NCBI RefSeq assembly: GCF_001559775.1 | Contig: NZ_LOHX01000073.1 | Coordinates: 34,436-98,435 of the forward strand | Direction of reading: 5' to 3' | DNA from: Streptobacillus felis | GTDB lineage: Bacteria > Fusobacteriota > Fusobacteriia > Fusobacteriales > Leptotrichiaceae | DNA length: 64,000 nt | Shown here: one piece after another, positions 45,899 to 55,938 of the stretch | Position numbering within the stretch: position 1 is the first letter of the stretch | How the letters are laid out: every line of letters begins with the position of its first letter | The notes under the pieces: model-generated | Told to the model about the DNA's origin: nothing | What the model saw: the letters and a program-made list of their open reading frames with translations, nothing else | The model's database searches: none | Made by a program: the position numbers and the translations under genes

Positions 45899-47243
45899 AA
45901 AATACAGACCTCAAAATTTTTCACAACTATATGGACAAGAACATATAGTAAGGGCTATAAAAAATTCATTAGATAACGATAAATTATCTCATGCTTATCT
46001 TTTTAATGGACCTCGTGGTGTAGGTAAAACAACTATTGCAAGATTAATAGCAAAAGGTGTAAACTGTCATACTGAAATTACATCTACACCTTGTGATAAT
46101 TGTGAAAACTGTATTGAAATTACAAAAGGAATATCGGTAGATATTGTTGAAATTGATGCCGCTTCTAATAGAGGTATAGATGAAATTAGAGATTTAAAAG
46201 AAAGTACGGGATATTTACCTGTTAAATCTAGAAAGAAAATATATATAATCGATGAAGTACATATGTTAACCAAAGAAGCTTTTAATGCTTTATTAAAGAT
46301 ATTAGAAGAACCTCCAAAACATATAATATTCATTTTAGCAACTACTGAAATAGAAAAAATTCCTGATACGGTAATTTCTCGTTGTCAAAGATATGATTTT
46401 AAAACTATAAGTGAAAAAGATATATTAGAAATGTTAAGAAAAGTATCAGAAACTGAAAAAATTAATATAGATGATGAAAGTCTAAAATTAATTTATTCAA
46501 AATCTGAAGGTTCTGCAAGAGATTCATTTTCTATCTATGAACAGGTGATTTCAAATTATTATAATGAAGATAAAATTACTATTGAATTAACTGAAAAAGC
46601 TTTAGGTGTTGTATCACAGGTAGTACATAAGAAATTTTTATCACTTATATTAAATAAAGAAAAAAATGATTTGATTTCTTTTATAGATAATTTATGGGTA
46701 GAAGGAATACAAATTGATCAATTTTTAAGAGATTTTTGTAAGTTTGCTAAACAAGAAGATATTAAAATTGAAACTAAAATAAAGATTATTTCTAATATAC
46801 TTGAAATTTTGGTTAAATATAAAAATGAAGAAGACAAGAGATTAATTGCATATATAATAATAAGTAACTTAATTACAGACACTAAACATGAAGTTAGAAC
46901 AATAGAAGTACGTACTAATGGGATTGAATTTAATGAAGATAAATGGGATATTTTTAAAAAACATCTTCAAGAATTAGGAAGTCAAAGGTACTACAATCTA
47001 ATTAAAGATACGACAATATCTGTAAATAATAATAACATTACAATTATTAATAATAATTCTAATTATTTTTTCCAATATTTAAATTCTGAAAATTCTATTG
47101 ATTTTTTAGAAAAAGAGATAGAACGTAAGTTTGGATACAAATATAACATACTTATTGAAGGAAGTAATAATAATATTGATGATGAATTTAACGAAAAAAT
47201 AAAAAATAAAATAATTTCTATATTTAATGCTTTAGAAAGATAA
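45876..47243 (+). CDS. dnaX: DNA polymerase III subunit gamma/tau
   Basis: 455 aa clamp-loader ATPase. Opening YRKYRPQNFSQLYGQEHIV, Walker A GPRGVGKTTIA (about 45-55), zinc module with Cys in GVNCHTEITSTPCDNCENC, Walker B YIIDEVHML, sensor 1 ILATTEIEKIP, SRC motif VISRCQRYDFK. The C-terminal part (after about 360) is short and divergent, so tau-type DnaB/alpha-binding domains may be reduced. Ribosome site gaggaga; the gene begins inside the HAD gene. It heads a replication block with rplI and dnaB. Confidence 0.93.
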   Translation: MENITLYRKYRPQNFSQLYGQEHIVRAIKNSLDNDKLSHAYLFNGPRGVGKTTIARLIAKGVNCHTEITSTPCDNCENCIEITKGISVDIVEIDAASNRGIDEIRDLKESTGYLPVKSRKKIYIIDEVHMLTKEAFNALLKILEEPPKHIIFILATTEIEKIPDTVISRCQRYDFKTISEKDILEMLRKVSETEKINIDDESLKLIYSKSEGSARDSFSIYEQVISNYYNEDKITIELTEKALGVVSQVVHKKFLSLILNKEKNDLISFIDNLWVEGIQIDQFLRDFCKFAKQEDIKIETKIKIISNILEILVKYKNEEDKRLIAYIIISNLITDTKHEVRTIEVRTNGIEFNEDKWDIFKKHLQELGSQRYYNLIKDTTISVNNNNITIINNNSNYFFQYLNSENSIDFLEKEIERKFGYKYNILIEGSNNNIDDEFNEKIKNKIISIFNALER

Positions 47244-47254
47244 AGGAGATTGAA

Positions 47255-47707
47255 ATGAAAGTAAAGGTAATTTTAAAAGAAAATATTAAAGGTGTAGGAA
47301 AAAAAGATGAAATAATAGAAGTAAAAGATGGTTATGCTAATAATTTTTTATTTGCACAAAATAAGGCTGTACCAGCAACACCTGAAAATATAAATAAATT
47401 GGAAAATAAAAAAAATAAAATATCTAAAAACATAGAAAAAGAAGTTACTCATGCTAATGAATTAAAAGAAAAACTTGAAAATAATAGTATTGTATTAAAA
47501 GTAAAAGTAGGAAAAGATGGTAAGGTTTTTGGATCTTTAGGTGCAAAAGAAATAGAAGAAGCTGTTAAAGAACAATTAAATATACAAATAGATAAAAAGA
47601 AAATGGGTAATGATGCTAGATTAAAATCTATAGGCCAACATAAAGTAGAGGTTAAGTTATATGCAGAAATAAAAGCTATATTAACAGTAAATGTAGTTAG
47701 TTTATAA
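47255..47707 (+). CDS. rplI: Large ribosomal subunit protein bL9
   Basis: 150 aa. N-terminal domain MKVKVILKENIKGVGKKDEIIEVKDGYANNFLF (region 1-33) with the bL9 signature, a long connecting helix (about 48-75), and the C-terminal domain with GKVFGSLGAKEI. Lies between dnaX and dnaB; rplI-dnaB adjacency is common in bacteria. Confidence 0.95.
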   Translation: MKVKVILKENIKGVGKKDEIIEVKDGYANNFLFAQNKAVPATPENINKLENKKNKISKNIEKEVTHANELKEKLENNSIVLKVKVGKDGKVFGSLGAKEIEEAVKEQLNIQIDKKKMGNDARLKSIGQHKVEVKLYAEIKAILTVNVVSL

Positions 47708-47720
47708 TAGAGGTATTAAT

Positions 47721-49115
47721 ATGGAAATAAATAACTTTGAAGGATTAAATAATTTTGAATTAGAGAAAGTAATAATAGGTTCTTTTTTTCTTGAACCATC
47801 ATTACTGTATTCAGCAACTAAAAAATTAAAACCTAATGATTTCTTTAATGAAAAAAATAGAATCATATATACTAATTTAATTAACTATACTAATGAAAAA
47901 GATACTGAAAATTTAGATATTAACTTATTTATAGATTATTTAAAAAATAATAACGTTCTTGAAAAAATTGGTGGAGAAGAATTTTTAAATAATATTTTAT
48001 TATCAACAGTACATTCTTCTGGTGTTGATGTTTATATAGAAAACATATTAGAATATTCTAAAAAAAGAAAATTATATGAATTATCAAGAGATATTACTAA
48101 ACAATTATTCAATAACCAAGAATCAAAATTAATATTAGAAAATTCACAATTAAAAATTAGTGAACTATTTGATGATTTAAATAACAATGGAGTTATTGGA
48201 ATTAGTTCATTAGTAATTGATGAATTAAATAGAATAGAAGATTTAAGAAATAATCCATTAATAGAAACAAAAGTTAAAACTAAATATATTAGATATGATG
48301 AATACACAAAAGGATTACATCCAAGTAATTTAATTATACTTGCTGCAAGACCATCTGTAGGTAAAACAACTTTATCATTAAATATTGGTTTGAATGTGGC
48401 AGAGCAACAAAAAAAAGTATTAATTTTTAGTTTGGAAATGGGAGAACAAGAACTTCTAAAAAAACTAATAGCTATAAAAGGAGAAATTGATTTAGAGCAA
48501 ATAAAAGATGTTTCATTTATAGCAAAGCCTGAAATAGTTAATAAGTATTCTAATGCTTTACAAGAACTTTCAAAATTAGATATATTAATAGATGCTGGTG
48601 CTACACCAACTATCTCTAATATTAAGAATACTTGTAGAAATGTACAAAGAAAAGGAAAAGAAATAGGATTAATTATAATAGATTATTTACAATTAATTCA
48701 AGGTAGTGGTAAATCTGGAAGTAGAGAACAAGAAATTTCAGAGATTTCTAGAGGATTAAAACTACTGGCTAAAGAATTAAATGTTCCTATTTTAGCCTTA
48801 TCACAATTATCTAGAAAAGTAGATTCACGTGAAGATAAAAGACCTATACTTTCAGATTTAAGAGAATCTGGATCTATAGAACAAGATGCAGATCAAGTGT
48901 TATTTATATATAACCCTGAATATCATCAAACAAGAAAGAAAAATATAGCAGAAAATTCAAATCAATTTTTCCCTATTGAACTATTATTAGCAAAACATAG
49001 AAACGGTCAAACTGGTGGAATGTTATTATTTTTTGATAAATCAAAACAAAAGTTTAGAAATCCTACTAATGAAGAAGAATATAATTATTATAATAGTTTA
49101 AAGGATGAAGATTAA
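47721..49115 (+). CDS. dnaB: Replicative DNA helicase DnaB
   Basis: 464 aa hexameric RecA-type helicase. N-terminal helical domain with LEKVIIGSFFLEP, linker helix, then Walker A ARPSVGKTTLSLNI (about 210-223), IFSLEMGEQEL, Walker B LIIIDYLQLI, ALSQLSRKVDSREDKRPILSDLRESGSIEQDAD (region 352-384) and the C-terminal KHRNGQTG. Full-length and no intein. Confidence 0.96.
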   Translation: MEINNFEGLNNFELEKVIIGSFFLEPSLLYSATKKLKPNDFFNEKNRIIYTNLINYTNEKDTENLDINLFIDYLKNNNVLEKIGGEEFLNNILLSTVHSSGVDVYIENILEYSKKRKLYELSRDITKQLFNNQESKLILENSQLKISELFDDLNNNGVIGISSLVIDELNRIEDLRNNPLIETKVKTKYIRYDEYTKGLHPSNLIILAARPSVGKTTLSLNIGLNVAEQQKKVLIFSLEMGEQELLKKLIAIKGEIDLEQIKDVSFIAKPEIVNKYSNALQELSKLDILIDAGATPTISNIKNTCRNVQRKGKEIGLIIIDYLQLIQGSGKSGSREQEISEISRGLKLLAKELNVPILALSQLSRKVDSREDKRPILSDLRESGSIEQDADQVLFIYNPEYHQTRKKNIAENSNQFFPIELLLAKHRNGQTGGMLLFFDKSKQKFRNPTNEEEYNYYNSLKDED

Positions 49116-49124
49116 GGAGGAACA

Positions 49125-50444
49125 ATGGTAAAAAAAGCAGAGCTACTTGCACCTGCTGGTAATATGGAGAAGTTAAAAGCAGCATTTCATTTTGGAGCAG
49201 ATGCTGTATATATAGGGGGAAGAGGTTTTAATTTAAGAGGAATGAGCGCAAACTTTACTGACAAAGAATTAACTGAAGCAGTTGAATATGCTCATTCATT
49301 AAGTAAAAAAGTTTACGTAACATTAAATATTTTTGCACATAATCAAGAAGTTAATTATATTCCTAAATTTATTAAATTTTTAGAAAAAGCTAATGTAGAT
49401 GCTGTAATAGTTGGAGATTTAGGTATAATACAACAAGTTAGAGAACATGCACCAAATCTTGAGATACATGTAAGTACACAAGCAAATGCTACAAACTGGA
49501 TGACAGTAAAAGCTTATAGAGATATGGGTGCTTCTAGAGTAATATTAGCAAGAGAGATGTCTTTACATGAAATAAAACAAATAAAAGAAAAAGTACCTGA
49601 TATTGAACTTGAAGTATTTATTCATGGTGCAATGTGTATGGCTGTTTCAGGGCGTTGTTTACTAAGTAATTACTTTACATCTAGAGATGCAAACAGAGGC
49701 ATATGTGCTCAAGATTGTAGATGGAACTATAAAGTAATTGCAGAAGGACACGAAGAAACAGGTGCACATGATATAGTTGAAGATGAGGGTGGAACATTTA
49801 TATTCAATGCTAAAGATTTATGTACTATAGAATTTATAGATAAAATTTTAGAAGCTGGTGTCGATTCACTAAAAATAGAAGGTAGAATGAAATCTATTTA
49901 TTATAATTCTACAGTAACAAAACAATATAGAGAAGCAATAGATGCTTATTATTCAGGAAATTATTCATATAACCCTAAATGGTTATATGAATTACAAACT
50001 ATAAGTCATAGACTTTATTCATCTGGATTCTTTTTCGGATCTACTAGTGAGTTTGATCAAAATTACAACACAAGTTCATCTTACTCTCAAACTTACCAAT
50101 TAGTTGCTAATGTTTTAGAAAAAGTTGATAAAAATAAATATAAAATACAGGTAAGAAATAGAATTATAGCTTCTGAAGTAGAATTAGAGCTAGTAAGACC
50201 AAATGTTGATCCTATTAAATTTAGAGTAAATAATTTTTATAATTTAAAAACAGAAGAATATGAAGAAATTGTACATCCTAATACTATTGCTGTTATAGAA
50301 ACGGAAATAGAGATGGGAGAATTAGATTTAATTAGAGTAAAATTACCTGAAGGTGTTTCAGATTCAGATATGGATATTTCTCAAACAGATCAATCTAATT
50401 CAGGATTTGTACCTAAACAATGTTCTTGTGGTAGAAATAATTAA
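49125..50444 (+). CDS. U32-family peptidase/tRNA hydroxylation protein
   Basis: 439 aa. N-terminal KAELLAPAGNMEKLKAAFHFGADAVYIG (region 4-31) and the U32 signature EVFIHGAMCMAVSGRCLLSNY (about 164-184), with Cys ligands repeated in GICAQDCRW. A Cys pair closes the C-terminus (KQCSCGRNN). U32 proteins were named as collagenase-like peptidases. YrrO/TrhP-type members take part in 5-hydroxyuridine formation in tRNA, which seems the likelier role for a stand-alone cytoplasmic protein. Confidence 0.87.
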   Translation: MVKKAELLAPAGNMEKLKAAFHFGADAVYIGGRGFNLRGMSANFTDKELTEAVEYAHSLSKKVYVTLNIFAHNQEVNYIPKFIKFLEKANVDAVIVGDLGIIQQVREHAPNLEIHVSTQANATNWMTVKAYRDMGASRVILAREMSLHEIKQIKEKVPDIELEVFIHGAMCMAVSGRCLLSNYFTSRDANRGICAQDCRWNYKVIAEGHEETGAHDIVEDEGGTFIFNAKDLCTIEFIDKILEAGVDSLKIEGRMKSIYYNSTVTKQYREAIDAYYSGNYSYNPKWLYELQTISHRLYSSGFFFGSTSEFDQNYNTSSSYSQTYQLVANVLEKVDKNKYKIQVRNRIIASEVELELVRPNVDPIKFRVNNFYNLKTEEYEEIVHPNTIAVIETEIEMGELDLIRVKLPEGVSDSDMDISQTDQSNSGFVPKQCSCGRNN

Positions 50445-50461
50445 AGAAAAGGAGTTTTATC

Positions 50462-51136
50462 ATGAAGGAGAAAATTTTAATTATAGAAGATGATGTTAAA
50501 ATAGCAAGAATTATCGAAGTAGAATTAAAATTTGAAGGATTTGATGTTCAAATTGAAAATGATGGAAAAGAAGGGTTATTAGCAGCAAAATATAATCATT
50601 TTGATTTAATTTTACTTGACGTTATGCTACCTAAAATGAATGGGTTTGAAATTTGTAAGAGAATAAGGGAAGACTCTGATGTACCGATAATATTTTTAAC
50701 AGCTAAAGATCAAATTACAGATAAAGTAATATCTTTTGATTATGGTGCTGACGATTATATCACTAAACCATTTTCTAATGAAGAGTTAATAGCAAGAATA
50801 AAAGCTTTATTAAGACGTGCCAAAAAGAAAAATGAAAAGAAAGAAGATTTTGTATTTGAGGATTTAAGAATATCATATACTGCCCACGAAGTTTATAGAG
50901 ATGGTGAATTAATACCTCTATCGAAAAAAGAATTCGACCTTTTAGACTACTTAGTCTTAAATAAAGGTATAGTACTAAACAGAGATAATATTTTAGAGGA
51001 AGTCTGGGGATTTGATCAAATTGGTAATAACAATATTCTTGATTTATATATTAAATATTTAAGAGATAAAATTGATAAGCCTTATTCTAGAAAATTCATT
51101 CAAACTAAAAGAGGAATAGGATTTGTATTCAAATAA
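50462..51136 (+). CDS. OmpR/PhoB-family response regulator
   Basis: 224 aa. Receiver domain with IIEDD, phosphoacceptor D53 in LLDVMLPKMNG, T/K switch residues in FLTAKD and DDYITKPF. The C-terminal winged helix ends in the family motif YIKYLRDKID...RGIGFVF. Strong aaaaggag site. It shares its 3' end with the histidine kinase gene. The regulon cannot be inferred. Confidence 0.93.
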   Translation: MKEKILIIEDDVKIARIIEVELKFEGFDVQIENDGKEGLLAAKYNHFDLILLDVMLPKMNGFEICKRIREDSDVPIIFLTAKDQITDKVISFDYGADDYITKPFSNEELIARIKALLRRAKKKNEKKEDFVFEDLRISYTAHEVYRDGELIPLSKKEFDLLDYLVLNKGIVLNRDNILEEVWGFDQIGNNNILDLYIKYLRDKIDKPYSRKFIQTKRGIGFVFK

Positions 51137-52652
51137 AGACTTTAAAAAATTTTATGGAATAAAAAATAGAATTACTATAACATTTAGTTTTGTATTTATA
51201 TTTATTACATTATTCTCAACTGTAATTCTATTTTTAATATTAAATGGGCAAAATAATAATACATTAGTTTTTCAATATTCAGCAAAAGTTAATGAAATTA
51301 ATGCTTATTTTTCAAGAATAGAGGATTATACTAATAAATACAATGAAAAAAAACTAAAATTAAAATTTGAACCTGAGATAAAGGAACAAAGTATAGTTTA
51401 TCCTAAACCTTTCAATCCAGGAGAAGAAGACTTTAGATATATATTACATATAGTTTCAAAAAATTATGTTGACGTTATACCTATTAATACATCTGGTTTT
51501 GAAATAAATATAAATAATTTATCTAAAACTTTTGGAAATATTAAATCAAATATACTTATACCTAATACTATAGTATTAAATAATAATAGTACAGAATCAT
51601 CTAATTTTTCTGTAGTAAAATTAACTAAAAATATAAAAGGAGCTATATTTGAAATATATATATTAAAAAATATAGATCAGCATGTAAAAACTATAAATAC
51701 ATTAAAAATATTATTTTTAGTAAGTGCTTTATTAGGATTAATATTAATATTTTTAACATCTAGAGTTATAAGTAATAGAATACTAAAACCTATTAAAAAT
51801 ATTATTAAAACTTCAAAAGAAATTTCAAGTGGTGATTTATCACGTAGAATTCCAAATTTTGAAGTTAAAGATGAATTATATGATTTAACTAATATTATAA
51901 ATGAAATGCTTGATAAGATAAACCTTACATTTGATAAACAATCTAGGTTTATTTCAGATGTTTCTCATGAACTTAGAACTCCAATTTCAATAATTAAAGG
52001 TTATGCTGAATTAATAAATAGAAGATACATAAAATCGCTTACTAAAGAGGAAATTGAAACTCCTAGAAATGAATTACTGATAGAGTCTACAGATTCTATA
52101 GTTAAAGAAAGTGAAAATATGACTAAACTTATTACTTCTTTACTATTTTTATCTCGTGGTGATGAAAATAATATTAAGATGTTGAATAAAGTGAATGTTA
52201 ATTCTTCTAAAATACTACATCAAATAGAATCAGATTATAGCCTTGTTACTCAAAATAAAAAAGTATTAGTAGAGAGAAATGATAATTTTGAATTTATATC
52301 GGATGAAAACTTATTACTACAATCATTAAGAATAGTTATAGAAAATGGACTAAAATATTCACCTGATAATTCAAATGTATATATTTCATCTATATACGAT
52401 AAAAATGAAAATACAGGTTATTTTGTAGTAAGAGATGAAGGATTTGGTATAGATGAAGATCAAATTGAAAAAATATTCGATAGATTTTATAGAGTTGATG
52501 AATCACGTAATAAAGAAACAGGTGGTAATGGACTTGGTTTATCTATTTTCAAAAGAATATTAGAAATACAAAATCAAAAATATACTATGGAATCAAAAAT
52601 TAATGTTGGAACAAAAATTACAATAATAATTAATAATATTTCAAATAATTAG
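51123..52652 (+). CDS. Membrane sensor histidine kinase (TTG start)
   Basis: 509 aa. Membrane segment 1 about 19-40, an extracytoplasmic sensor region of about 150 residues without a known motif, membrane segment 2 about 194-213, HAMP about 214-266, phosphoacceptor H282 in DVSHELRTPISIIKGY, N box VIENGLKYSP, G1 VRDEGFGI, F box FDRFYR and G2 GGNGLGLSIF. No ATG lies near the N-terminus. TTG at 51123, 14 bp inside the regulator gene, follows agaggaatagga and is the best start. It pairs with the response regulator as an orthodox two-component system. Confidence 0.92.
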   Translation: MYSNKDFKKFYGIKNRITITFSFVFIFITLFSTVILFLILNGQNNNTLVFQYSAKVNEINAYFSRIEDYTNKYNEKKLKLKFEPEIKEQSIVYPKPFNPGEEDFRYILHIVSKNYVDVIPINTSGFEININNLSKTFGNIKSNILIPNTIVLNNNSTESSNFSVVKLTKNIKGAIFEIYILKNIDQHVKTINTLKILFLVSALLGLILIFLTSRVISNRILKPIKNIIKTSKEISSGDLSRRIPNFEVKDELYDLTNIINEMLDKINLTFDKQSRFISDVSHELRTPISIIKGYAELINRRYIKSLTKEEIETPRNELLIESTDSIVKESENMTKLITSLLFLSRGDENNIKMLNKVNVNSSKILHQIESDYSLVTQNKKVLVERNDNFEFISDENLLLQSLRIVIENGLKYSPDNSNVYISSIYDKNENTGYFVVRDEGFGIDEDQIEKIFDRFYRVDESRNKETGGNGLGLSIFKRILEIQNQKYTMESKINVGTKITIIINNISNN

Positions 52653-52676
52653 GCAATTAAATATTGCCTATTTTTT
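52650..52676 (+). terminator. Intrinsic terminator of the two-component operon
   Basis: 8 bp perfect stem (52650-52657 with 52663-52670) and T6. Confidence 0.82.
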
Positions 52677-52690
52677 GAAAAGGAGAAAAA

Positions 52691-53548
52691 ATGGAAGATT
52701 ATATAATAATACTAAACAAACCTAAAAATATTACATCATTTTCATATATACAAAAGTATAGAAAAGAATTAGGGATTAAAAAAGTTGGACATGCAGGAAC
52801 TTTAGATCCTATGGCCGAAGGATTAATGATAGTTATGGCAAATAATGCAACTAAATTTTCAGATTACTTAATGAAACATTCTAAAACATATTATGTAGAA
52901 ATGGAGCTAGGTTATGAAACTAGTACTTTTGATCTTGAAGGTGAAATAACAAATAAAGTTATAAATGATTTTGATATAGACATTAATACACTAAATCAAG
53001 TATTATCTAACTATAAAGGAGAAATTATTCAGATACCACCTATGTTTTCAGCAATAAAAAAAAATGGTGTAAAATTATATAATTTAGCTAGAAAAGGTAT
53101 AGAAATAGAAATAGAAGGTAGAAAAGTTATTATATCTGATATATACGATGTTAATATAAACGGTAAAATAATTTCATTTAGAACTGATGTAAGTAGCGGA
53201 ACATATATTAGATCATTAGTTAGAGATATAGGACGTGATTTAAAAACTTATGCTACTATGACTAAATTAGTTAGAGAAAAAATAGATGATTTTACATTTG
53301 ATGATGTAAATAAAAAAATAGATGTAGAAAATATATTCAAATACGAAAAAATTAATGTAGATCAAATTTTATATAAACATCTATATAATGGTATGACAAA
53401 AATTATAGAATTAAAGGATAAGAATATTGTAGATAAATATTTAAAGGTATATTTTGATAAAAAATTTATTGGAATAGTAGAAATTATAAAAAAAATAGGC
53501 TATACTTATTATATAAAAAGGAGTAAATACTTTAAGGAGTTGAGATAA
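52691..53548 (+). CDS. truB: tRNA pseudouridine-55 synthase TruB
   Basis: 285 aa. ILNKPKNITSF near the N-terminus and the catalytic Asp in VGHAGTLDPMAEGLMIV (about 33-49), followed by KTYYVEMELGYETSTFDLEGE, IPPMFSAIKKNGVKLY and SSGTYIRSLVRDIG. The C-terminal PUA-like domain is short and divergent. Ribosome site aaaaggag just after the terminator. Confidence 0.93.
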   Translation: MEDYIIILNKPKNITSFSYIQKYRKELGIKKVGHAGTLDPMAEGLMIVMANNATKFSDYLMKHSKTYYVEMELGYETSTFDLEGEITNKVINDFDIDINTLNQVLSNYKGEIIQIPPMFSAIKKNGVKLYNLARKGIEIEIEGRKVIISDIYDVNINGKIISFRTDVSSGTYIRSLVRDIGRDLKTYATMTKLVREKIDDFTFDDVNKKIDVENIFKYEKINVDQILYKHLYNGMTKIIELKDKNIVDKYLKVYFDKKFIGIVEIIKKIGYTYYIKRSKYFKELR

Positions 53549-53549
53549 T

Positions 53550-54443
53550 ATGAAAATTCGTAAAGCAATTATCCCTGCTGCGGGACTTGGTACAAGGGTT
53601 TTACCTGCTACAAAAGCACAACCAAAAGAAATGCTTAGTATAGTAGATAAACCAGCATTACAATATTTAGTTGAAGAATTAATTGAAAGTGGTATACAAG
53701 AGATTCTAATTATTACTGGTAGAAATAAACAATCTATTGAAAATCATTTTGATTATTCTTATGAATTAGAAGCAATACTTAAAGAAAAAGGAAAAGAAAA
53801 GCTATTTAATGAAGTACAAAATATATCTAAAATGGTAAATATGTACTACGTAAGACAAAAGTTACCTCTTGGTTTAGGTCACGCTATTTCGTGTGCTGAA
53901 TCTTTTGTTGCAAATGAACCATTTTTAATATTATTAGGAGATGATATAATTTATACAAATAAAGAAAAAGGAGAAATTCCTGTTTCTAAACAATTAATTA
54001 ATGTATATGAAAAAAATGGTGGTGGAAGTATAATAGGTGTACAGAAAGTACCAAAAAAAGATTTAAATAAATATGGAATTATTAAACAAGGGAAAAAAAT
54101 TGATGAAAATACTTATGAAATAGACGATTTTGTTGAAAAACCTTGTATCGAAAATGCTCCTAGTCAATATGCTGCATTAGGAAGATATATATTAGAACCA
54201 GAAATATTCAAATATTTAAAAGAAGAGGCACCTGTTGATTATGAAATACAATTAACACCAGCTATATTGAAAATGGCTAAAAACAAGGATTCAAAATTGT
54301 ATTCTTATGAATTTGAAGGTTTAAGATACGATACCGGTGATAAATTTGGTATGTTTAAGGCTAATGTAGAATTTGGTTTAAGACATCCAGAATTGAAAGA
54401 TAAAATAAGAAAATATTTATTAGACTTAAAGGTAGAATTATGA
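53550..54443 (+). CDS. galU: UTP-glucose-1-phosphate uridylyltransferase
   Basis: 297 aa enzyme making UDP-glucose for envelope polysaccharides. Nucleotide-binding loop KAIIPAAGLGTRVLPATKAQPKEML (region 5-29), FVEKP, ALGRYILEPEIF and RYDTGDKFGM are GalU hallmarks. One base separates it from truB. The next gene starts with a 4 bp overlap. Confidence 0.95.
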   Translation: MKIRKAIIPAAGLGTRVLPATKAQPKEMLSIVDKPALQYLVEELIESGIQEILIITGRNKQSIENHFDYSYELEAILKEKGKEKLFNEVQNISKMVNMYYVRQKLPLGLGHAISCAESFVANEPFLILLGDDIIYTNKEKGEIPVSKQLINVYEKNGGGSIIGVQKVPKKDLNKYGIIKQGKKIDENTYEIDDFVEKPCIENAPSQYAALGRYILEPEIFKYLKEEAPVDYEIQLTPAILKMAKNKDSKLYSYEFEGLRYDTGDKFGMFKANVEFGLRHPELKDKIRKYLLDLKVEL

Positions 54444-55894
54444 AAATTGTTGGAGATAGTATTACTACACAAAAAATTGATGAATATATTGAAAAAGAAT
54501 ATAAAGTAAGTAAAGACATTTTGATGGAAAATGTAGTTTTTAAACTATATGAAAATATTGATATAAATTTTGAAAGTTATTTAATTGTAGCAGGTTTTGG
54601 TAACAATGGTGGAGATGGTTATGCACTTGCAAGAATGTTACACGCAAATAATAAAGATGTAATAATATTTAAGATTGATAACGATTATATTAGCAATGAA
54701 TGTAAACTTAATTATGAAAGATGTCTTGCTTTAGGAATAAGAATTATAGATAATATTGATAAATTAGATTTTTATTTACAGAAAACCGAAGTAGTTGTAG
54801 ATGCAATTTTTGGTATAGGTTTAAATAAGGAATTACCTAAAAATATCAAAGATATTGTGTATAAAATAAACAAATATAAATATTTATCGCAATATAAAGT
54901 ATATAGTATAGATATACCCACAGGATTAGATTCGAAATATGGAAATACTTATGGAGCGTGTATAGAAGCAGATATAACATTAAGTATAATGACATATAAA
55001 AATGGTTTTTTAAACTATAGTTCACGTATTAATACTGGTGAAATAAAAGTAATTAAGGATATTATACTACCAAATAAAGATCTAAAAAGATTTTCAAACA
55101 TATTTATTATTGAAAAAAATGACATAAAAAGTATAGAAATAAAAAGAAGAGAAGAGGATAATAAAACAACATACGGGAAAACATTTATTGTTGCAGGTTC
55201 TAAAAAATATTTTGGTGCTGCAAAATTAGCAGCTAAATCATGTGTTAAATGTGGTAGTGGTTATACATATTTATTATCGGACTTTGAAGGAATAGAAAAA
55301 GTTGTTGAGAGTGTACCAGAAGTGATTTATGAAAGAGACATAAATAATTTAGATAAAGCAACAACAATAGCAATAGGTCCAGGAATGGAATTTAATGAAT
55401 ATATCTATAATATAATTGAAGAATATAAAGATAATAAAAATTTAGTTATAGATGCAGGAGCATTAAGCAATAAAATAAACTTTAATAACCATAATAACGT
55501 AATAATTACACCACATACAGGGGAATTTTCAAGAATAAGCAATACAGAAATAGATTTAATAAAAAAAGATCCAATAGAAGTAATACAAAATTATAGTAGA
55601 AATAATAAAGTAACTGTACTATTAAAAGGAAAGAATACATACATAAGTGATGGAGTAGATGTATATATAATTGATACAGGAAATCCTTACATGGCAAATG
55701 CAGGAATGGGAGATGTTTTAACAGGTATGATATCATCTCTAAATGCACAAGGTTATACACTAAAAGAATCTGCAATAATAGGAACGTACCTTCACGGATA
55801 TATTGCAGATGAATTATCTAAAAAACAATATATAATAAATCCAACAGATATTATTGATAATATTGGGAAATATATGAAAGAATTATTTATATAA
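54440..55894 (+). CDS. nnr: Bifunctional NAD(P)HX epimerase/dehydratase
   Basis: 484 aa fusion of the YjeF N-terminal epimerase (about 1-210; VAGFGNNGGDGYALARML, DAIFGIGLNKEL, SIDIPTGLDSKYG) and the C-terminal ribokinase-like dehydratase (about 230-484; KTYGKTFIVAGSKKYFGAAKLA, AIGPGM, ITPHTGEFSR, TGNPYMANAGMGDVLTGMISSL). Repairs hydrated NAD(P)H. Standard length. Overlaps galU by 4 bp. Confidence 0.94.
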   Translation: MKIVGDSITTQKIDEYIEKEYKVSKDILMENVVFKLYENIDINFESYLIVAGFGNNGGDGYALARMLHANNKDVIIFKIDNDYISNECKLNYERCLALGIRIIDNIDKLDFYLQKTEVVVDAIFGIGLNKELPKNIKDIVYKINKYKYLSQYKVYSIDIPTGLDSKYGNTYGACIEADITLSIMTYKNGFLNYSSRINTGEIKVIKDIILPNKDLKRFSNIFIIEKNDIKSIEIKRREEDNKTTYGKTFIVAGSKKYFGAAKLAAKSCVKCGSGYTYLLSDFEGIEKVVESVPEVIYERDINNLDKATTIAIGPGMEFNEYIYNIIEEYKDNKNLVIDAGALSNKINFNNHNNVIITPHTGEFSRISNTEIDLIKKDPIEVIQNYSRNNKVTVLLKGKNTYISDGVDVYIIDTGNPYMANAGMGDVLTGMISSLNAQGYTLKESAIIGTYLHGYIADELSKKQYIINPTDIIDNIGKYMKELFI

Positions 55895-55901
55895 ATATAA
55901 T

Positions 55902-55938
55902 AAAATACCATAAATAAAGGTTTGTGGTATTTTTTTTA
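55902..55938 (+). terminator. Intrinsic terminator of the truB-galU-nnr operon
   Basis: 9 bp stem (55902-55910 with 55925-55933) with a 14 nt loop, followed by a T-rich tract. Confidence 0.7.

Noticed and set aside
45601..45924. Minus-strand frame of 107 codons inside the HAD/dnaX junction
   Set aside because: It is antisense to two clear genes, lacks a ribosome site and has no family signal.
47000..47243. Programmed frameshift in dnaX to make a shorter gamma form
   Set aside because: A-rich runs exist but I see no heptameric slip site with a following hairpin and upstream Shine-Dalgarno stimulator.
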